From Bacillota bacterium (GTDB taxonomy: Bacteria; Bacillota; Clostridia; Christensenellales; CAG-138), in assembly GCA_023400985.1 (NCBI GenBank), contig JAEXEN010000040.1, positions 1-64,000 on the forward strand: a stretch of DNA of 64,000 nt, given 5' to 3'. The notes under the pieces are model-generated. The model searched no databases. It was not told the origin of the DNA and was given only the letters and a program-made list of their open reading frames with translations. Numbering within the stretch: position 1 is the stretch's first letter; each line of letters opens with the position of its first letter. The position numbers and the translations under genes were made by a program. Shown here one piece after another: positions 60,196-64,000 of the stretch.

Positions 60196-60711
60196 CTATA
60201 CTTCTTTTTTCACCGAAAACACAATATGCGGCATATCCATGCCCCAATAATGCTTTATGAAGCGCCCGCGCTCCGTCATGCCGTTGCGCCTGGCAACGTT
60301 TTGCGAGGGGATGTTATTGTCGCGGATGATGGAAACCACCTCGTCAAAGCCCAACTCACGGAAGGCATATTCCTTTGAGGCGCGCGCCGCCTCGGCGGCG
60401 TAGCCCTTGTGCCAATGCGCCTTTTCAAAAAGGTAGCCAATCTCCGGCATCTCTCCCTGCGGCGTAGCTTGCATGGTGACGCCGCATTGGCCGATCATCT
60501 CGCCGGTTTCCTTTAAGACCACCGCCCACAATCCGAAGCCGTAGGTTTGGTACCGTTCAAGCTGACGGTCGAGCCATGCGAGCGTTTCCTCCTCACTAAA
60601 GGCGTGCTCGTAGGCGTACATAACCTCCGGGTCCTGCAGGATACGCTTCAGGGCGGAGAGGTCGTTCTCGTCCATTTTCCGTAAAATAAGGCGTTCGGTT
60701 TGCAAGATCAT
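60196..60711 (-). CDS. GNAT-family N-acetyltransferase (RimJ/RimL type)
   Basis: The 171-residue product begins ILQTERLILRKMDENDL, typical of the RimJ/RimL branch, and has the acetyl-CoA loop region EIGYLFEKAHWHKGYAAEAARASKEYAF and the late ARRNGMTERGRF. It transfers an acetyl group to an unknown amine. ATG 60711 was chosen; the longer reading frame upstream overlaps the ABC permease gene in another frame and is not credible. Five nt separate it from the permease stop, so it may be the last gene of the exporter operon. Confidence 0.88.
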   Translation of the reverse strand: MILQTERLILRKMDENDLSALKRILQDPEVMYAYEHAFSEEETLAWLDRQLERYQTYGFGLWAVVLKETGEMIGQCGVTMQATPQGEMPEIGYLFEKAHWHKGYAAEAARASKEYAFRELGFDEVVSIIRDNNIPSQNVARRNGMTERGRFIKHYWGMDMPHIVFSVKKEV

Positions 60712-60716
60712 AGTTT

Positions 60717-62312
60717 TTATAGCTGCGCGAACCGCTTCGCGCCATCCTTTTGCAGCAACACTTCCGCGAGGACCGTAAGCACCGCCATCGCAGCCAGCAC
60801 GAAATAACCGTAAAGCGTCGCATTGTTTTTGGCGTCTATGAGCCACATGATGGGCAAAATGGAGGCGGCCCAGCCGATGAGCATCGTAACGATCACAGGC
60901 GCGCCCTGCTTTATGACCTCCGCCTCGTTTCGCCAATCGAGCTTGGGGATCAAGAGGTTTACATAAAGCCCCACGCGAGCGATGAACAGCGTATAGACAA
61001 GCGGTGCTATATACATAAGGACCGCCGTCCACAGATCCGCCTTGAAAACGAAGATGAACACCGTGGACGCCACGATAAGCGCGGGCGCCATGACGGTGAC
61101 GCTTACAAGCACCTTTGCGCGGAACAGGTCGCGCGTTTGAACGGGCAGCGCCTTGAGCTGCCAGAGCTTGCCGCCCTCGATGGAAACGCTCGCGGGCGTG
61201 GTGGCGCTCATGCACGCGAATACCGCAAGCGCAAAGGGTGCGGCGGAGACCAGCACGTCCTTCAGGCCCGGCATCTCAAGCGCCGCGCCGAGCTTTTCTT
61301 CCCCCACCACCGCGAGTGCAACCGCCGCGATCACCACAAGCACCGCGCCGAACGCCGTGTTGAACACATATAAAGTGGAAGCGAAGTACCGCTTGATCTC
61401 CTTTTTATAAAGGGCTTTCATGGGCGAAGCCGCGCGGTGCTCTTTTTGCTTTTGCATGCGTATGCTCGCCTTTGCGCTTAGGCGTGTAACAAGCGCTTTA
61501 AAGTTTTTCCCCACCGTCCAAACAAACGCCGCAAACACCAAAGCGCTCATAAGGGCGAACAAAAGGAACTGCACGGCGTTCCCGTTTACGACCGCGCCCC
61601 CGTACCACTCGGCGACGGGATAAAAACGCGTCACGCCGGAGCCCAGCCGCGAGCTGATGCTTTCGATATGCTCCATGATCTGCGGCGTCGCGAACGAAAC
61701 TGCCATAATGCCTATGACTAAAGCGAACATGAGGATGAGCGAGATGAGGTTGCTATGGCGAAAGCGCGCCCCGAAAAACGCGATGAGCGTGCCGACGATC
61801 GCCGCGAACGAAAGCGGTATGAGCGGCACGAAGAACAACAGCACAAAAAACCGCACGTAGAACCAGACGCCCTGCGGCGAGAATATAAGGTACGATATGC
61901 CGGCCGGCAGCAATACGAACGACATAAAGAAGAGGTTCACGCCGTAAAGCCGAAGTATGCGGCTCAGTACGAGCGTTTTCTCGTCCATGGGCAGGCTCAT
62001 CAGAAGCTCATAGTCGCGAAACGCGAAAAGCGTGGGCATGACTTTGGCCACGGCGGTCACAAACACCGTTACGGACGCCGCCGCGCAGGCGACCGAAAGC
62101 AGCTTGTCGAGCTCTCCGAGTTGATTCAATACATACCCCATGCCGTAAAACGACGAAAAAGCCAGGCCGAGCATGGCCAATCCCACAAAAAGCATCATCG
62201 CAAACATGGCCGCGGCGCGGCTGCGGCGTTTGCTGTCCTTGGTTTTGAGCATCACGTTGAAGTTTGCGAAGCCCAAGAGATAAACTTTTAATACGGCTGA
62301 AAGCTGTTTCAC
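60717..62312 (-). CDS. ABC-2 type exporter permease, large
   Basis: The 531-residue product is a membrane protein with about twelve hydrophobic segments in two halves, linked by a basic cytoplasmic loop (RLSAKASIRMQKQKEHRAASPMKALYKKEI, in part). Visible markers are FAFRDYELLMSLPMDEKTLVLSRI in the first half and GGKLWQLKALPVQTRDLFRAKV in the second, as in putative ABC exporters of Firmicutes. GTG 62312 overlaps the ATPase stop (GTGA), showing translational coupling. Substrate unknown. Confidence 0.85.
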   Translation of the reverse strand: MKQLSAVLKVYLLGFANFNVMLKTKDSKRRSRAAAMFAMMLFVGLAMLGLAFSSFYGMGYVLNQLGELDKLLSVACAAASVTVFVTAVAKVMPTLFAFRDYELLMSLPMDEKTLVLSRILRLYGVNLFFMSFVLLPAGISYLIFSPQGVWFYVRFFVLLFFVPLIPLSFAAIVGTLIAFFGARFRHSNLISLILMFALVIGIMAVSFATPQIMEHIESISSRLGSGVTRFYPVAEWYGGAVVNGNAVQFLLFALMSALVFAAFVWTVGKNFKALVTRLSAKASIRMQKQKEHRAASPMKALYKKEIKRYFASTLYVFNTAFGAVLVVIAAVALAVVGEEKLGAALEMPGLKDVLVSAAPFALAVFACMSATTPASVSIEGGKLWQLKALPVQTRDLFRAKVLVSVTVMAPALIVASTVFIFVFKADLWTAVLMYIAPLVYTLFIARVGLYVNLLIPKLDWRNEAEVIKQGAPVIVTMLIGWAASILPIMWLIDAKNNATLYGYFVLAAMAVLTVLAEVLLQKDGAKRFAQL

Positions 62313-63028
62313 TTCTCTATCAACTCCAAAAAAACGTCTTCGAGCGAGGCGTTGCCCTTGACGGCTTCGATATCCCCGTCCGCCACGAGCGAGCCGTTTT
62401 TGATGATGGCGATGCGGTTGCAAAGCTTTTCCGCCACGTCGAGCACATGCGTGGAAAAGAAGATCGCGCCGCCGCTTAGCGTGAGCTCTTTCATGATGGT
62501 CTTCAAGGTATGCGCGGCCACGGGATCGAGCCCCACGAAGGGCTCGTCGAGCACCAGGAGCTTTGGCGCATGCACGAGCGCGGCGATGACGGAGGTCTTC
62601 TGCTTCATGCCGTGCGAATATTCGGAAATGAGGCCGTTCAGGTCCTTTTCCATTTCAAAGGCCTTCGCGTAGCGCCCGATGCGCTCCAAGCGCTCCGTCT
62701 GCGAAATGCCGAAAATATCCGCTACAAAATGGATGTACTGAAGCCCCGTGAGATGGTCGTAGATATCCGGATTGTCCGGAATATAGGCGAGCATGCGCTT
62801 GCATTTGACGGGGTCTTCCTTTACGGGAACGCCATCCACAAAAATGTCGCCCTCCTCGAAATCCAATATGCCTACCGCACAGCGGATGGCCGTGGTTTTG
62901 CCCGCGCCGTTGTGGCCGATGAAGCCGTAAATATCCCCCGCGTTGACCTTGAGGCTCAGATTGTTGACCGCGAGCCTCTTCCCCGGGTACGATTTGGAAA
63001 CACCTCTGAATTCCAGCATTTCATGCAC
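62309..63028 (-). CDS. ABC exporter ATP-binding protein
   Basis: The 239-residue product is the ATPase for the permease encoded next. Walker A GHNGAGKTT is at about residues 38-46, the signature is YSHGMKQK (S-H-G in place of S-G-G), Walker B LLVLDEPFVGLD and the switch FSTHVLD. This is the CcmA-like class that pairs with ABC-2 permeases. ATG 63028 follows AAGGAAGG; an ATG three codons later is possible. The gene starts next to a palindrome holding outward-facing TATAAT sequences. Confidence 0.92.
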   Translation of the reverse strand: MHEMLEFRGVSKSYPGKRLAVNNLSLKVNAGDIYGFIGHNGAGKTTAIRCAVGILDFEEGDIFVDGVPVKEDPVKCKRMLAYIPDNPDIYDHLTGLQYIHFVADIFGISQTERLERIGRYAKAFEMEKDLNGLISEYSHGMKQKTSVIAALVHAPKLLVLDEPFVGLDPVAAHTLKTIMKELTLSGGAIFFSTHVLDVAEKLCNRIAIIKNGSLVADGDIEAVKGNASLEDVFLELIEK

Positions 63029-63042
63029 CTTCCTTTTGGCAC

Positions 63043-63077
63043 ATTATACCATAGCCGCAAAGCGGCTGTGGTATAAT
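63043..63077. repeat. Palindrome with outward TATAAT ends
   Basis: ATTATACCATAGCCGC and GCGGCTGTGGTATAAT form 16-nt arms with one wobble around AAA. Each end reads as a -10 hexamer directed outward; the left one points to the ABC exporter operon. Confidence 0.6.
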
Positions 63078-63128
63078 CGCGCATATGCGTTCGCCGAAGG
63101 CGAAAATCGCACGCGCATAAGATCAACT

Positions 63129-63156
63129 GTATAATAACCGCTTGCGGTCATTATAC
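63129..63156. repeat. Second palindrome with GTATAAT ends
   Basis: GTATAATAACCGC and GCGGTCATTATAC form 13-nt arms with one mismatch around TT. It resembles the 63043 palindrome with the arms turned inward. Confidence 0.6.
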
Positions 63157-63202
63157 CTTGTAGAATGCCTTTCGTCAAAGCATTGAAAGGTGCATTGTAT
63201 GC

Positions 63203-63304
63203 TAAACCTAATGTTTATAAATACCTTACAAAAATCCGTTGACATTTTTGTTTTTTGGTGGTTTAATAAATTCGTTTGTTTAGGAATTGTAAACTTAAAG
63301 TTTA
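63203..63304 (+). promoter_or_regulatory. Promoter and paired operators of the XRE-cupin gene
   Basis: TTGACA (63239-63244), a 17-bp spacer and TTTAAT (63262-63267). A perfect 15-bp palindrome TAAACTTAAAGTTTA lies at 63290-63304 and a diverged copy TAAACCTAATGTTTA at 63203-63217, flanking the promoter; both look like sites for the regulator encoded downstream. Confidence 0.7.
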
Positions 63305-63338
63305 TTTTCCCATGTACGCGGAAAGGGGGCCCGAAACG

Positions 63339-63878
63339 GTGGAAATCGGCAGCAAGATCAAGCGGCGGCGCATCAAGCTCAACCTCACGCAGGAGGAGCT
63401 TGCGGCGCGCACGGAGCTTTCCAAGGGCTTTATATCGCAGCTGGAGCGCGACCTCACCTCCCCCTCCATCGCCACGCTGATGGACATTTTGGAGGTGCTC
63501 GGAACCGATCTGGCCGAGTTTTTCTCCGAGAAGGAAGACGAAAAGGTCGTTTTTTGCGCGGACGACGTTTTTGTAAAAGAGGATGAAGAAACCGGCCATT
63601 CCATCCGCTGGCTTATCCCCAACGCGCAAAAAAACGCCTTGGAGCCCATCCTCGTCACGCTCAAAAGCGGCGGCCAAACGCAGGAGGACGACCCGCACGA
63701 GGGCGAGGAATTCGGCTATGTTTTATTTGGCGGCATCACGCTCATCATAGGCGACAGGAAGTACCGCGTCAAAAAGGGCGAGAGCTTTTGCTTCAAGCCT
63801 TTGAGCGTGCACTATGTGAAAAACACGGGCAAGACGGAAGCAAAGCTTCTTTGGGTATCCACCCCGCCCAGCTTCTGA
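63339..63878 (+). CDS. XRE-cupin transcriptional regulator (PuuR-like)
   Basis: The 179-residue product has an XRE domain at residues 3-60 (LTQEELAARTELSKGFISQLERD) and a C-terminal cupin at about 105-178 (HEGEEFGYVLFGGITLIIGDRKYRVKKGESFCF, in part, then HYVKNTGKTEAKLLWV). This architecture is that of small-molecule-responsive repressors of polyamine uptake or catabolism. GTG 63339 lies 9 nt after GAAAGGGGG; an ATG at 63312 precedes that site. A PotA-like gene follows 30 nt later, so it probably controls a polyamine importer and itself. Confidence 0.92.
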   Translation: MEIGSKIKRRRIKLNLTQEELAARTELSKGFISQLERDLTSPSIATLMDILEVLGTDLAEFFSEKEDEKVVFCADDVFVKEDEETGHSIRWLIPNAQKNALEPILVTLKSGGQTQEDDPHEGEEFGYVLFGGITLIIGDRKYRVKKGESFCFKPLSVHYVKNTGKTEAKLLWVSTPPSF

Positions 63879-63908
63879 TTTTTAAAAACGCGTATACGGA
63901 GGCAGACC

Positions 63909-64000
63909 GTGAGCAAGCACCTCATTGAACTTGTGAATATCCGCAAAACCTACGACGGCGAGGATGCGCTGAGGAATATCAACCTCTACATCCGCGACGG
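63909..64000 (+). CDS. potA: PotA-like ABC transporter ATP-binding protein (start only)
   Basis: Thirty codons are present before the window ends. GTG 63909 follows GGAGG with 6-nt spacing. The text LIELVNIRKTYDGEDALRNI is the usual beginning of spermidine/putrescine importer ATPases. The assignment rests on this and on the XRE-cupin regulator upstream, which commonly precedes potABCD in Clostridia. Confidence 0.72.
   Translation, partial: MSKHLIELVNIRKTYDGEDALRNINLYIRD

Noticed and set aside
60712..61215. N-terminal extension of the acetyltransferase
   Set aside because: It lies antiparallel in codon phase within the ABC permease gene on the same strand; composition (Arg/His-rich) is that of an out-of-frame reading.

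Overview
The window looks like a chromosomal segment of an endospore-forming member of the Clostridia. Signs are an alpha/beta-type small acid-soluble spore protein, BclA-like exosporium proteins, Firmicutes-type L27 with a cleavable N-terminus and its Prp protease, Shine-Dalgarno starts with common TTG/GTG use, and riboswitch or attenuator control. I cannot place it to genus. The flanks (1-24 kb and 51-64 kb) are GC-rich; the middle (about 24-51 kb) is visibly AT-richer and is accessory DNA.

Left backbone: start of a nucleobase permease behind a structured attenuator leader; 8-oxoguanine glycosylase; rplU-prp-rpmA; a lysine riboswitch with its own terminator in front of a three-gene amino-acid ABC importer; an MBL-fold hydrolase; a small spore protein; a two-gene ABC exporter with an XRE-AbrB fusion regulator; a diguanylate cyclase; a radical SAM/SPASM protein beside a broken LuxC-type acyl-CoA reductase; a P-loop ATPase; and the complete pyrBICFKDE operon. 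The operon has a U-rich attenuator overlapped by a short ORF, a terminator-like hairpin inside pyrB, and a pyrC split by a -1 frameshift exactly at an A AAA AAG slippery heptamer. A large glycosidase-like lipoprotein follows.

Middle accessory zone: two diverged copies of a CDP-alcohol phosphatidyltransferase plus BclA-like pair, one transferase copy being dead, flank a CsoR-controlled P1B-type ATPase operon with a 59-residue membrane protein. Gene debris follows (VOC and UvrD-type helicase pseudogenes). From about 33.6 to 49.7 kb lies a probable mobilizable element: a serine recombinase lacking its central domain, XRE regulators, a complete type I restriction-modification system (controller-like gene, hsdM, hsdS, hsdR), an McrBC type IV system whose McrB carries Mrr_N-like and EVE-like domains, an uncharacterised 242-residue protein, and a MobC/relaxase pair. 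An HNH-like protein lies between this element and the tmRNA gene, a classical integration target.

Right backbone: pgk-tpiA-gpmI-secG-rnr-smpB-ssrA reading leftward (glycolysis, secretion, RNA quality control and trans-translation), a lipoprotein and an HEYGH membrane-associated protein, a Zn-ribbon protein, a GNAT acetyltransferase, an ABC-2 exporter, and an XRE-cupin regulator followed by the start of a PotA-like ATPase gene. Short palindromic repeats with a GTAGGGCGG core are scattered between backbone genes.
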